Assembly: GCF_001659725.1 (NCBI RefSeq)
Contig: NZ_CP015922.1
Coordinates: forward strand, 1,612,001 to 1,676,000
Length of the DNA stretch: 64,000 bases
Origin: Polynucleobacter wuianus
GTDB taxonomy: Bacteria; Pseudomonadota; Gammaproteobacteria; Burkholderiales; Burkholderiaceae
Direction of reading: 5' to 3'
Shown here: piece by piece, positions 43,577 through 51,792 of the stretch
Layout: the number at the start of each line of letters is the position of its first letter
Position numbering within the stretch: the stretch's first letter is position 1
Made by a program: the position numbers and the translations under genes
The notes under the pieces: generated by a model
What the model was told of the DNA's origin: nothing
The model's input: the letters and a program-made list of their open reading frames with translations, nothing else
Databases searched by the model: none

Positions 43577-44545
43577 ATGTTCATGAATTTATCCAAGCTG
43601 GTGAGCATTGCGGGGTTTAAGAAGAAATCTACTCACGATGATTTCAAATTGGATAAACAACAGACGATCAAAGCGTCTAATGATATGTGGGAAGATTGCT
43701 TAGTATCTAATGCACCCACTAAGTCAACATTTAAGCAAGATAAAAATACTCATCCAATAGAAAAAGCCTGTACAGAAGGCGAGTACCTTGAGTCACTGGT
43801 TAAAACCATTGAGGGAAACATTCTCCCTCATATTATTGAGCAACATCTAGATTCATCTATCCCGGCGCAAATACCGGTCAAGCAAACGATTGATCAAAAA
43901 GCAGTAGAAGAATTAACTAAATTAGTTTTGGAAGAAGATGCTCGTATTTCCGTTGACTATGTAAAAGAAATCCATGCTTCTGGAACTGCCTTAGAAGATA
44001 TTTATTTGCTCCTGCTAACTCCTGTGGCCAGAAAATTAGGAGAGATGTGGGAAGAGGATGAATCTAGCTTTACAGAGGTCACAATAGCGCTTTGGCGAAT
44101 TAAGCAACTAATGTATGACTTAAGTCCTGTTTTCCAGCAATATGCTGAGCAGGGTAAAACTGGCTCTAGCATTATGTTGGTTCCATTGCCTGGCTCACAG
44201 CATAACTTGGGCCTCTTCATGGTCTCTGAGTTTTTTGCAAAGGCTGGGTGGCGCATATGGGGTGAATTAGCTGCTACCGAAGAAGATATTGTTTCTATGG
44301 CTGCAAACGAATGGTTTGACATTGTCGGTTTATCAGCTAGTGTTCGAGAGCAATTTCCGCAGTTGAAAGAATTAATTAAGAGTATTAAAGCTAAGTCTAA
44401 AAATCCTAATGTAGGTGTCATCATCGGCAGCCCTGTTTTTAATCAGTTCCCCGAGCTAATAGAGGATATTGGGGCGGATATGGTTGGTATGGATGCTGAG
44501 GATGCGCTTGAAAAAGCCACTTTTTATGTTGAGCGATTACGCTAA
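43577..44545 (+). CDS. second AerR/PpaA-like cobalamin-binding regulator
   Basis: About 322 aa. The N-terminal 120 residues look polar and poorly conserved. A B12 cap region follows (KLGEMWEEDESSFTEVTIAL), then a B12 Rossmann domain with the loop PLPGSQHNLGLFMVSEFFAK and VGVIIGSPVF. The loop closely parallels PDSQHSLG in the aerR product, including the candidate cobalt-ligand His. Two ATGs (43577 and 43583) are possible starts; 43583 has AAGTGA at better spacing. An FNR box and nested repeats lie upstream, and hemE follows 17 nt downstream. A light- or oxygen-linked role acting on PpsR is inferred; it could also be a stand-alone B12 photosensor. Confidence 0.78.
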   Translation: MFMNLSKLVSIAGFKKKSTHDDFKLDKQQTIKASNDMWEDCLVSNAPTKSTFKQDKNTHPIEKACTEGEYLESLVKTIEGNILPHIIEQHLDSSIPAQIPVKQTIDQKAVEELTKLVLEEDARISVDYVKEIHASGTALEDIYLLLLTPVARKLGEMWEEDESSFTEVTIALWRIKQLMYDLSPVFQQYAEQGKTGSSIMLVPLPGSQHNLGLFMVSEFFAKAGWRIWGELAATEEDIVSMAANEWFDIVGLSASVREQFPQLKELIKSIKAKSKNPNVGVIIGSPVFNQFPELIEDIGADMVGMDAEDALEKATFYVERLR

Positions 44546-44562
44546 ATTATTAATGAACATTT

Positions 44563-45684
44563 ATGGCAGTTCAGTTAGAAAACGATTTATTCATCAGAGC
44601 CTGTTTTTGTCGCGAAACTGACAGAACGCCTGTTTGGCTGATGCGTCAGGCTGGTAGATATTTGCCTGAGTATCGAAAGACCAGATCTAAGGCGGGAAGT
44701 TTCCTAGATCTCGCTAAAAATCCCGATTTTGCTACCGAAGTAACGCTGCAGCCAATCGATCGTTTTGACTTGGACGCTGCAATTTTATTTTCGGACATCT
44801 TAACAATTCCCGATGCCATGGGATTGGAGTTATCGTTTGAAAATGGCGATGGGCCTCGGTTTGCCAAGCCTTTAAGTTCTGAGCATGAGGTGAAGCAATT
44901 GCGCAGCGCCGACATGGAGCAGTTGCAGTATGTATTTGATGCGGTTAGCTCAATAGCAAAGGCGCTAACTTCAAATGGTAAGCAGCAAGTACCTTTGATT
45001 GGATTTTCTGGAAGTCCTTGGACCTTAGCTTGCTACATGATTGAAGGTTCAGGCTCTCGCGACTTTTCCTTGGCCAAGAAAATGCTGTATGAGCGGCCTG
45101 ATCTTTTGAAGAAAATTCTAGATATCAATATTCAATCAGTTAGTGAATATTTGCGCCTACAAATAGATGCAGGTGCACAGGCTGTGATGATCTTTGATAC
45201 ATGGGGTGGTTTATTAACTTCAGAGGATTATTTGCAATACTCTCTTGGGCCGATGTCAAAGATTGTTAAAGACATCCGTAGTAATCCTAAATATGATCCA
45301 GTACCTATCATCTTATTTACCAAAGGAGGGGGCATTTGGTTAAGTGATATTGCTAATTCAGGAGCCGATGTATTGGGCATAGACTGGACCATCAATTTAG
45401 CTAGGGCCCGTGGGCTGATTAATCATGCAAGTAGCCGACATATAGCTATACAAGGGAACCTTGATCCATCTATCCTTCTATCCAATCCACAAGAGATTGA
45501 AAAAAGGGTTCAGCAATGCTTTGAAGATTTATCAACCGTAAAGGTGCTAGAGGGAAGTCCATTAGATGGGCATATATTTAATCTGGGTCATGGCATTAGC
45601 CAATTTACGCCGCCAGAAAATGTTGCCGCACTAGTCTCCAAGGTCCGTCAATGTTCGGCTGATCTTAGGCTAGCCAAAGTTTAG
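44563..45684 (+). CDS. hemE: HemE, uroporphyrinogen decarboxylase
   Basis: A 373-aa cytoplasmic enzyme decarboxylating the four acetates of uroporphyrinogen III. The N-terminal signature is PVWLMRQAGRYLPEYRKTRS; the DAAILFSDILTIPDAMG block and GFSGSPWTLACYMIEG are also intact. It lies directly after the B12-binding regulator, which suggests co-regulation of tetrapyrrole flow. ndh follows 8 nt later. Confidence 0.95.
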   Translation: MAVQLENDLFIRACFCRETDRTPVWLMRQAGRYLPEYRKTRSKAGSFLDLAKNPDFATEVTLQPIDRFDLDAAILFSDILTIPDAMGLELSFENGDGPRFAKPLSSEHEVKQLRSADMEQLQYVFDAVSSIAKALTSNGKQQVPLIGFSGSPWTLACYMIEGSGSRDFSLAKKMLYERPDLLKKILDINIQSVSEYLRLQIDAGAQAVMIFDTWGGLLTSEDYLQYSLGPMSKIVKDIRSNPKYDPVPIILFTKGGGIWLSDIANSGADVLGIDWTINLARARGLINHASSRHIAIQGNLDPSILLSNPQEIEKRVQQCFEDLSTVKVLEGSPLDGHIFNLGHGISQFTPPENVAALVSKVRQCSADLRLAKV

Positions 45685-45692
45685 GGGCACAC

Positions 45693-47015
45693 ATGTCAAG
45701 CGCACATCGAATAGTCATAGTGGGTGGAGGCGCAGGCGGGCTTGAGTTAGCAACCAAATTAGGCGATGACTCAGGATCTAATAAAACAAGTATTACTCTT
45801 GTTGATAAGAATAGAACGCATATTTGGAAGCCAAAACTCCATGAGGTAGCTGCAGGCTCTATGGATCTTGCTGATCAAGAGTTAGACTATATTGCTCAAG
45901 CGCATTGGCACCATTTTAAATTTCGATTGGGTGAGCTAATCAGTATTGATCGAGAGCGAAAGCAAATCCAAATTGCTCCTGTTGTTGATGAAGCGGGTGA
46001 ATTGGTAACTCCAATACAAACGATTCCATATGACACGCTGATTATTTCCATAGGTAGTTTGACAAACGATTTTGGGACGGAAGGTGTTGCCCAATATGCA
46101 CAAAGACTGGAATCACTGGCCGATGCAAAGCGCTTTCATTTACGTTTGGTTAATGCCTGTTTAAGAGCACAAGCTCAGTCCGACCCTTTGGCTCCTCATC
46201 AGCTTAAAGTGGCAATTATTGGTGCAGGAGCAACTGGAGTTGAGCTTGCTGCAGAGTTACATAGAACTACTCGCGCAATCATTTCTTTTGGAATGGATAG
46301 AGTTGATCCAGAAAAAGATCTAAAAGTGATATTGATCGAAGCGGCCCCTAAAATATTGCCAGCACTATCTAATCGGATTTCCACCGCTGCTCAAAAACTA
46401 TTGCTAGATCTTGGTGTTGAAGTCATAACCAACGCAAAGGTGCAAAAAGTACTGCCGGATAAGGTATTGCTTTCAGATGGCGTTGAAATACCTGCTGAAT
46501 TAATTGTCTGGGCAGCCGGAGTGAAGGCGCCTGATTTCCTTAAGGGTATTGGCGGTCTAGAAACTAATCACGTCAATCAATTGTTAGTCTTGCCGTCATT
46601 GCAAACTACTTTGGACCAAAATATCTTTGCGATTGGAGATTGTGCGGCCTGCCCATGGCCCGAAGCAAATAATGGCAAGGGGGGTATTGTGCCACCACGC
46701 GCTCAAGCAGCGCACCAACAGGCAACGCATATTTACAAACAAATTAATCGGATCATGAGTCATGAGCCCCTGAAACCTTATGCGTATCGGGATTTTGGAT
46801 CTCTAGTTTCTCTTGGTGAGTACAGCAGTGTCGGCAGCATGATGGGCGGTCTCATTGGTGGCAGCCTTATGGTGGAGGGGCTATTCGCTAAATGTATGTA
46901 CATTAGCCTTTATAAGATGCACCAATTAGCACTTCATGGTTGGGTAAAAGTAGCTTTAGACACTCTGAGTCGATTAATTCATCGTAGGACCCACTCGATT
47001 GTTAAGTTGCATTAG
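45693..47015 (+). CDS. ndh: type II NADH dehydrogenase (NDH-2)
   Basis: A 440-aa flavoprotein with two dinucleotide-binding motifs, IVIVGGGAGGLELATKLG near the N-terminus (FAD) and VAIIGAGATGVELAAEL near residue 172 (NADH), plus FAIGDCAACPWPE. The C-terminal hydrophobic stretch of about 60 residues suits membrane attachment. NDH-2 passes electrons from NADH to quinone without pumping protons. A sulfide:quinone reductase is less likely because the paired redox cysteines are absent. It may balance the quinone pool used by the reaction centre (inference). Confidence 0.85.
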   Translation: MSSAHRIVIVGGGAGGLELATKLGDDSGSNKTSITLVDKNRTHIWKPKLHEVAAGSMDLADQELDYIAQAHWHHFKFRLGELISIDRERKQIQIAPVVDEAGELVTPIQTIPYDTLIISIGSLTNDFGTEGVAQYAQRLESLADAKRFHLRLVNACLRAQAQSDPLAPHQLKVAIIGAGATGVELAAELHRTTRAIISFGMDRVDPEKDLKVILIEAAPKILPALSNRISTAAQKLLLDLGVEVITNAKVQKVLPDKVLLSDGVEIPAELIVWAAGVKAPDFLKGIGGLETNHVNQLLVLPSLQTTLDQNIFAIGDCAACPWPEANNGKGGIVPPRAQAAHQQATHIYKQINRIMSHEPLKPYAYRDFGSLVSLGEYSSVGSMMGGLIGGSLMVEGLFAKCMYISLYKMHQLALHGWVKVALDTLSRLIHRRTHSIVKLH

Positions 47016-47027
47016 TTTGGAGGATTT

Positions 47028-47336
47028 ATGAATATCAATAAGTATTGCGCCATTTTTGAGGCACTAGGTTTTGAGATTAGATTAAAAATATTTAAGTTCA
47101 TTATTCAATCCGGAAATGAGGGTGTTGCACCCAAAAATATCATTAAGGAGTTTGATGTTGACTCAGGTACTTTAAGCTTTCATCTAAAAAAGCTAGAAAA
47201 GGTAAAGTTGATTGCAAAGAAAGCTACAGGAAAAAGAGCAAGTTATTGCGTCTCTCCTGCTATGCCAAAAGCAGTTATGCAGATATTTCTAGCAGAGCTT
47301 GTGAATGAGAGTGTCGGGCTCATGCCGCTGGTCTAA
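47028..47336 (+). CDS. ArsR-family winged-helix regulator
   Basis: A 102-aa DNA-binding protein. ALGFEIRLKIFKFIIQ is the first helix region, and IIKEFDVDSGTLSFHLKKLE is the helix-turn-helix. A tail without the classic metal-binding CxC follows. A strong TTTGGAGGA site precedes the ATG. It lies 12 nt after ndh and before the divergent-looking but same-strand azoR. The effector is unknown; a role in controlling azoR is possible. Confidence 0.85.
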   Translation: MNINKYCAIFEALGFEIRLKIFKFIIQSGNEGVAPKNIIKEFDVDSGTLSFHLKKLEKVKLIAKKATGKRASYCVSPAMPKAVMQIFLAELVNESVGLMPLV

Positions 47337-47426
47337 TTAGCTCTTGATCTTCAGCCGGAGTTCCAATGAGTCCGTTAAAGGCCGTTACTGGTGTTGCATA
47401 ATGGGTCTATATAAATAGGCTTAAAT

Positions 47427-48029
47427 ATGAATACCGTACTGTGTCTTAATTGCAGCATACAAGGCGATAACAGCCATTCACGACAGTTGTCTAATAAACT
47501 GCTTGAGCGTATTAAAAAAACGTATTCCAGCGTCAAAATTGTGAGTCGCGATTTAGTAAAGGATTCACTACCCCACTTAAATGGCGCGCAATTTAATGCG
47601 TTCATTACGCCGCCTGAGCAGCGTACAAGTGAGCAAAAAGTACTTGCTAGTCAATCCGATGATCTAATCAAAGAAATTAGCGATGCAGATACGGTAGTAC
47701 TGGCTTTGCCTATGTATAACTTTGGAATTCCATCTCAGCTTAAATCTTACTTTGATAATTTAGCTAGAGCAGGTGTGACCTTTAAATATACAGCTACTGG
47801 TCCTTTAGGTTTGCTAACCGGTAAAAAGTCGATTGTTCTGGCTACTCGGGGTGGCCTCTATTTTGGAACTGATAAAGATACCCAAACAAAATACGTCAAA
47901 GATTTCCTTAGTTTTATCGGCATTACCGATGTGGAGTTCATTTATGCAGAAGGCTTGGCTATTTCACCGGAGCAAAAGGTCAAGAGCTTAGAGCTCGCCA
48001 ATGATATTATTGAGGCGATGAGTCTATAA
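47427..48029 (+). CDS. azoR: AzoR-type FMN-dependent NADH-azoreductase (quinone reductase)
   Basis: A 200-aa flavodoxin-like protein. LALPMYNFGIPSQLKSYFDN is the AzoR signature, and GLLTGKKSIVLATRGGLYFG follows. Such enzymes reduce quinones and azo compounds with NADH and protect against quinone stress. It is the last intact gene before the tRNA-fragment scar. A stem-loop (48044-48064) after the stop may end transcription. Confidence 0.88.
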   Translation: MNTVLCLNCSIQGDNSHSRQLSNKLLERIKKTYSSVKIVSRDLVKDSLPHLNGAQFNAFITPPEQRTSEQKVLASQSDDLIKEISDADTVVLALPMYNFGIPSQLKSYFDNLARAGVTFKYTATGPLGLLTGKKSIVLATRGGLYFGTDKDTQTKYVKDFLSFIGITDVEFIYAEGLAISPEQKVKSLELANDIIEAMSL

Positions 48030-48043
48030 GGGTTGCACATATA

Positions 48044-48064
48044 AGCGTTACTTAAAGTAACGCT
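48044..48064 (+). terminator. stem-loop after azoR (probable terminator)
   Basis: AGCGTTAC (48044-48051) / GTAACGCT (48057-48064) form a perfect 8-bp stem with a 5-nt loop, 14 nt after the azoR stop. The following CGTTTA is only a weak T tract. Confidence 0.5.
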
Positions 48065-48253
48065 CGTTTACCAAAAAGTACTTTGGAGCAACGAAGTGTT
48101 AGATGGTTGTTCCAAAATTCCTGTAGTTTTGAAAACCAAAGACCGATAGACCACTTCTTTTAAATCCCCGAATTTGCTTACACATTTACTTACACATCGA
48201 GACTGACCACCCGCAGATCCCCTGTTTATATGGCTCTACCTTGGGCTTCTGCT
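48065..48253. other. gene-free stretch preceding the tRNA fragment
   Basis: No ORF with family features is visible on either strand. It contains the direct repeat CTTACACAT (48177-48185 and 48189-48197, 12-bp period) and the left copy of a 14-bp inverted repeat. Short repeated sites of this kind occur at integrase arm-binding regions. Together with the adjoining tRNA fragment it looks like the remnant edge of an integrated element. Confidence 0.45.
48174..48187 (+). repeat. left copy of 14-bp inverted repeat (TTGCTTACACATTT)
   Basis: TTGCTTACACATTT is repeated exactly in inverse orientation at 48354-48367, on the other side of the tRNA fragment and its terminator. Confidence 0.8.
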
Positions 48254-48298
48254 CTCATAATCCTTTGGTCCCAGGTTCAAGTCCTGGTGGGCCCACCA
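48254..48298 (+). pseudogene. tRNA-Met 3' fragment (anticodon loop to CCA), putative att site
   Basis: CTCATAA is an elongator-Met anticodon loop (anticodon CAT). It is followed by TCCTT (anticodon stem 3' arm), a T-arm CCAGG-TTCAAGT-CCTGG (48271-48287), acceptor 3' strand TGGGCCC, discriminator A and encoded CCA (48296-48298). The expected 5' acceptor GGGCCCA and D-arm are absent upstream, and the bases before the loop do not pair with TCCTT. So this is a truncated 3' part, not a functional tRNA. Such fragments are the usual product of tyrosine-recombinase integration into a tRNA 3' end. Confidence 0.82.
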
Positions 48299-48307
48299 AT
48301 GAAATCA

Positions 48308-48339
48308 ACGACTTAGGGAGAAATTCCTAAGTCGTTTTT
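48308..48339 (+). terminator. rho-independent terminator after the tRNA fragment
   Basis: A perfect 10-bp stem ACGACTTAGG (48308-48317) / CCTAAGTCGT (48326-48335) with an 8-nt loop and a run of T. It is typical of a tRNA transcription end, suggesting that the DNA to the right is the original flank of a tRNA locus. Confidence 0.85.
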
Positions 48340-48353
48340 CTATTTGTGCCACA

Positions 48354-48367
48354 AAATGTGTAAGCAA
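48354..48367 (-). repeat. right copy of 14-bp inverted repeat
   Basis: AAATGTGTAAGCAA is the exact reverse complement of 48174-48187. The 48368-48444 remainder shows no gene. Confidence 0.8.
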
Positions 48368-48444
48368 TTCCCACGTATCTTCCAGTGCAAACCCAATAAA
48401 CATATAGGTCTGCCATTGGAGCAATGAACTACTTATGGACTGAA

Positions 48445-49038
48445 TTAGAAAACTGAGCTGTAGGAACTTGCATCAGGTCTTTGTTTATTGGGTTTATGAG
48501 CTGAGATAGTACCGATAGTGATGAAGCACAGAGGCTCCTCTTTATCCTTAAGTAAAAATAACTCCCTCATCTTTTGGCTATATAGAGCCTTACCGCTTGA
48601 TAGCCCTGAGCCAAACCCTAAAGCGTTAGCCATTAGTAAAATATTCTGAATTGCACATCCCGCGGAGATGAGTTTTTCTTGTTCAGGAATATTATCTAGC
48701 GCATTGTTTAGCTTGGCAGTTGCCAGTAGCAGTAAGGGGCCCCGAAAGGCTTTCTGCTTTGCTTCATCAAGTTGGGTTGGTGTTGCGTTGGGATCTCTTG
48801 CCATAAGGGAATCTGCAAATAGGCCGCCTAATAAATTGCGACTTTCAGGGCTAACTTCATAAAAGTGCCAAGGCGTTACCTTCCCATGATCGGGTGCGGC
48901 TCCAGCGGCATTCAGAATTTCTAATTTCTGGGATGGGTTAGGGCCAGGCGCAATAAGTCTTTTAGGTGAAACATGTTGGCGACTATGGATCAGGGCATCT
49001 GCAAAGCCACCGAGCGAATCTAAATTGCTAGAAGCCAA
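48445..49038 (-). CDS. nitroreductase-family flavoprotein
   Basis: A 197-aa FMN-dependent oxidoreductase. HSRQHVSPKRLIAPGPN carries the FMN-phosphate Arg region, AAPDHGKVTPWHFYEVSPE is typical of the YdjA-type subfamily, and GCAIQNILLMANALGFGSGL is the conserved late block. The first codon is TTG, 11 nt inside the upstream DUF1348 gene, so the exact start is uncertain. Substrate unknown; it is the first gene on the right of the tRNA scar. Confidence 0.85.
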   Translation of the reverse strand: MASSNLDSLGGFADALIHSRQHVSPKRLIAPGPNPSQKLEILNAAGAAPDHGKVTPWHFYEVSPESRNLLGGLFADSLMARDPNATPTQLDEAKQKAFRGPLLLLATAKLNNALDNIPEQEKLISAGCAIQNILLMANALGFGSGLSSGKALYSQKMRELFLLKDKEEPLCFITIGTISAHKPNKQRPDASSYSSVF

Positions 49039-49495
49039 AATGACTCAGCCCCGGGTGATCATCAGGCCGTCTTCCAAGAGGCCAAAAGAATTTTCGATCT
49101 GATTCTTTGATGGGTAGATCATTGATGCTGGCAAAACGTCTCATCATGAAACCATTTTCATTGAACTCCCAATTCTCGTTGCCAAAGCTTCGTGACCAGT
49201 TCCCAGAATCATCCCGGCACTCGTAAGCAAAGCGAACCGCGATGCGGTTATCTGTGAATGCCCATAACTCTTTAATTAATCGATAGTCAAGCTCCTTGGC
49301 CCATTTACGCTGGAGAAACTCTTTTACTTGATCTCGGCCTTTCGGAAATTCAGATCTATTTCTCCAAATAGTATCTTCCGTGTACACCAAGGAAACCTTT
49401 TCTGGGTCTCGGGTATTCCAGGCATCTTCAGCCATTCGAATCTTTTGAATCGCAGATTCCGTATTAAAGGGAGGTAGGGGCAGTTTCTGTTCCAT
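49028..49495 (-). CDS. DUF1348 / NTF2-like (SnoaL-fold) protein
   Basis: A 155-aa cone-shaped NTF2-like protein. AEDAWNTRDPEKVSLVYTED, TIWRNRSEFPKGRDQVKEFL and NWSRSFGNENWEFNENGFMM match the DUF1348 family. Function in the family is not established. The gene is coupled to the downstream nitroreductase by an 11-nt overlap, so the pair may work together. Confidence 0.85.
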   Translation of the reverse strand: MEQKLPLPPFNTESAIQKIRMAEDAWNTRDPEKVSLVYTEDTIWRNRSEFPKGRDQVKEFLQRKWAKELDYRLIKELWAFTDNRIAVRFAYECRDDSGNWSRSFGNENWEFNENGFMMRRFASINDLPIKESDRKFFWPLGRRPDDHPGLSHFGF

Positions 49496-49605
49496 AGCGC
49501 TTTGTAGTTAATCACTGGAATGATAAGAATATACACAGATCTGCATACAATAGCCCAAGTAGTGCCAGTTTTGGTGCATTTAAAAAACACTCATTAGGAC
49601 CACTT

Positions 49606-50745
49606 TTGAAACATTTTTTCAAAAAGTTAATTGCCATCTCTTTGCCGGAGGCTAACTCAGTTTCGTGGTTGGAGCGGTTTAGGTCAGTTTTAGGGGTTGC
49701 GTTGGGCTTACTAGCTATGATCAGCCTTGGCTTATTGCTTGAAAGTTATGGTGGCGCATCGCCATGGATAGTTGCCTCGATGGGGGCTAGCGCTTTTTTA
49801 TTATTTGTATTGCCTTCAAGTCCAATGGCACAACCTTGGGCGGTTATAGGGGGTAGTTGTGTTTCTGCTTTTGTGGGTGTTATCTGCACGCACTTTATCC
49901 ATGAATTGATATTATTAATTCCTCTGTCGGTTGGACTTGCAATCTTGGCAATGTTTACTTTACGTTGTTTGCATGCACCCGCTGCAGCTTTAGCGCTATT
50001 AATCCCTCTGAGCGGATTGACAGATTTTCATTTTGTACTCTTCCCAGTCTTAGGTAATTCTGTCTTACTAGTTTTGTGCGCAGTAATTTATAACTCCCTA
50101 ACGGGAAAGCCGTATCCACATCGCCCAAAAGCGCTGATAGACTCATCCCCATTACAACAGCGCGACCGTAAAATTGAAGATGAAGAAATTGATGCTGTTT
50201 TAGAAAGATATAACCAAGTCCTTGATATCAGCAAGGATGACTTAGCTAATTTAATTTCTCAAGTTGAGCATGGGGCATATCAAAAGAAGCTACAAAGTAT
50301 GTTGTGTAAAAATATTATGACAACAGATGTCGTGTATGTGATTATGGATTCACCTTTGGATCAGGCATGGAATTTACTGCGCAAGCGTCATGTCAAAGCT
50401 TTGCCAGTTATAGATGGTGCAAGAAGAGTGCTTGGAATTATTACCCTAGAGGATTTTCTTAAAAGTGCAGCAGTGGATTTTCACCAAACCTTTGGACAGC
50501 GCATCAGGGGTTTTATGCGGACAGCTGTTCCCGGTTTAAATAGTTTCCCCAATGCTGTTGGGCAGGTGATGAGTAAGCCGGTAAGAGTGATTAGTGAAGA
50601 TCGAAATATGCTTGACTTGGCTGAGATATTTTGTGGCGATGGTCATCACCATATCCCTGTAATTAATGATAATAGGCAGTTGGTAGGAATGATCACCCAA
50701 TCTGACTTTGTGAAAGCTATTGACCAGTCCATTGATATTAGATGA
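49606..50745 (+). CDS. HPP-family membrane protein with C-terminal CBS pair
   Basis: A 379-aa fusion. The N-terminal domain of about 170 residues has about five spans of the HPP type (YGGASPWIVASMGASAFLLF, SSPMAQPWAVIGG). The signature HPP is here HAP (CLHAPAAALAL). The C-terminal part holds two CBS domains (about 225-375) with NIMTTDVVYVIMDSPLDQAW and VGMITQSDFVKAI, which usually sense adenine nucleotides. TTG start with TAGGA about 7 nt upstream. HPP proteins include a chloroplast nitrite transporter, and nitrite-assimilation genes lie nearby, so nitrite transport is a reasonable but unproven role. Confidence 0.82.
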   Translation: MKHFFKKLIAISLPEANSVSWLERFRSVLGVALGLLAMISLGLLLESYGGASPWIVASMGASAFLLFVLPSSPMAQPWAVIGGSCVSAFVGVICTHFIHELILLIPLSVGLAILAMFTLRCLHAPAAALALLIPLSGLTDFHFVLFPVLGNSVLLVLCAVIYNSLTGKPYPHRPKALIDSSPLQQRDRKIEDEEIDAVLERYNQVLDISKDDLANLISQVEHGAYQKKLQSMLCKNIMTTDVVYVIMDSPLDQAWNLLRKRHVKALPVIDGARRVLGIITLEDFLKSAAVDFHQTFGQRIRGFMRTAVPGLNSFPNAVGQVMSKPVRVISEDRNMLDLAEIFCGDGHHHIPVINDNRQLVGMITQSDFVKAIDQSIDIR

Positions 50746-51272
50746 AAAATATTTTCAATAAATTGATTAATTTCTTTAATGAAATTGCACCACCCCAGGG
50801 ACAATATTCTTGGTTTGATAAGCTCAGAGTATCTATTGGTGTGGGCGTAACCATCCTTGTGATAGCCTTCTTGAATCACCTATGGGGTGATATGACGCAA
50901 GATGAGAATATGGTGACGGCTGTATTTGGAGTAAGTGCACTATGCATTTTTCTCTTTCCCGATAGCAAGTTCTTTTCTCCATTGGTATTGATCGAGGCAA
51001 ATTTATTGGCCTCCTGCGTCGCCTTCATTTGTGTTTATATTTTTCCATCAGTTTCCTTGGGTATTCCGGTTGGCATTATTGCCACAATAGTTGGTATGTA
51101 CTTGCTAAAGTGCATCCATCCGCCAGCTGTTTTCTTAAGTATTTTTATTGTGATGGCCGGCACAAATAGTTATGATTTTGCCCTACACCCCGTTTTAGCT
51201 GACTCTATGGTTTTAGCCCTGGCGGCTTTTGCAAATAAGGAATTAATGAAGTATTGGGCCCGCAGATCTTAG
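50742..51272 (+). CDS. HPP-family membrane protein
   Basis: A 176-aa protein of about five hydrophobic spans. KCIHPPAVFLSIFIVMAG carries the HPP signature, VFGVSALCIFLFPDSKFFSP is the first conserved loop, and HPVLADSMVLALAAF is at the end. It overlaps the preceding HPP-CBS gene by 4 nt (ATGA) and converges on the third HPP gene. No CBS domain. Probably a partner of the upstream protein. Confidence 0.82.
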   Translation: MKNIFNKLINFFNEIAPPQGQYSWFDKLRVSIGVGVTILVIAFLNHLWGDMTQDENMVTAVFGVSALCIFLFPDSKFFSPLVLIEANLLASCVAFICVYIFPSVSLGIPVGIIATIVGMYLLKCIHPPAVFLSIFIVMAGTNSYDFALHPVLADSMVLALAAFANKELMKYWARRS

Positions 51273-51279
51273 ATCTTGA

Positions 51280-51789
51280 TTAGCTCCAAACACTCCAGTC
51301 CTTTGATTGCGGTGAAGGTTCATTCCATTTCACTGGGTAATGAAGAGTCTTTCCTGGAGTTAGACGACTCCAGATAGCTGCCACAACTGCAAGAATCGTA
51401 ACGCCTACCAAGACAACTCCTACGAGATGGCCAAAGCCAGCGTGAGCCTGGATCATGATGAGTGGATTAGCTCCGGCTGGTGGGTGCACAGTTTGGGTAA
51501 GCAATAAGACCACTAAAGTAATTACCTCTGCGAGCAAGTAAACCCACAAAGCATCGTCAAAAAGCTGGTAACAGACAATACCAATGAGTGCGCTGATGAG
51601 GTGCCCACCAAATAAAGCTCTTGGTTGTGCTGCAGGGGCGCTAGTTAAGCCAAACAGAAATATTGTTGAGCCACCTAATGATGCAAGTAGTAATGGTGAA
51701 GTTGGGGGTTTAGTGGCAAGCAGAACCAAGCCAAGCGCAACGATTGCTCCCAATGAAACCCATACCAAACGTTTAATTATTCTGAGCAT
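51280..51789 (-). CDS. HPP-family membrane protein
   Basis: A 169-aa four- to five-span protein. SLGGSTIFLFGLTSAPAAQP and TQTVHPPAGANPLIMIQA are the two HPP-family signatures, both intact. It is the last gene of the nrtA-like-nirBD-nasA-ybiB run, 3 nt after ybiB, so it is expressed with nitrate and nitrite reduction. That supports a nitrite/nitrate membrane role (inference). Confidence 0.88.
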   Translation of the reverse strand: MLRIIKRLVWVSLGAIVALGLVLLATKPPTSPLLLASLGGSTIFLFGLTSAPAAQPRALFGGHLISALIGIVCYQLFDDALWVYLLAEVITLVVLLLTQTVHPPAGANPLIMIQAHAGFGHLVGVVLVGVTILAVVAAIWSRLTPGKTLHYPVKWNEPSPQSKDWSVWS

Positions 51790-51792
51790 GAC

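Noticed and set aside
44002..44424. 140-aa antisense frame in the B12-binding gene
   Set aside because: It mirrors conserved codons of the sense protein and shows no independent coding signal.
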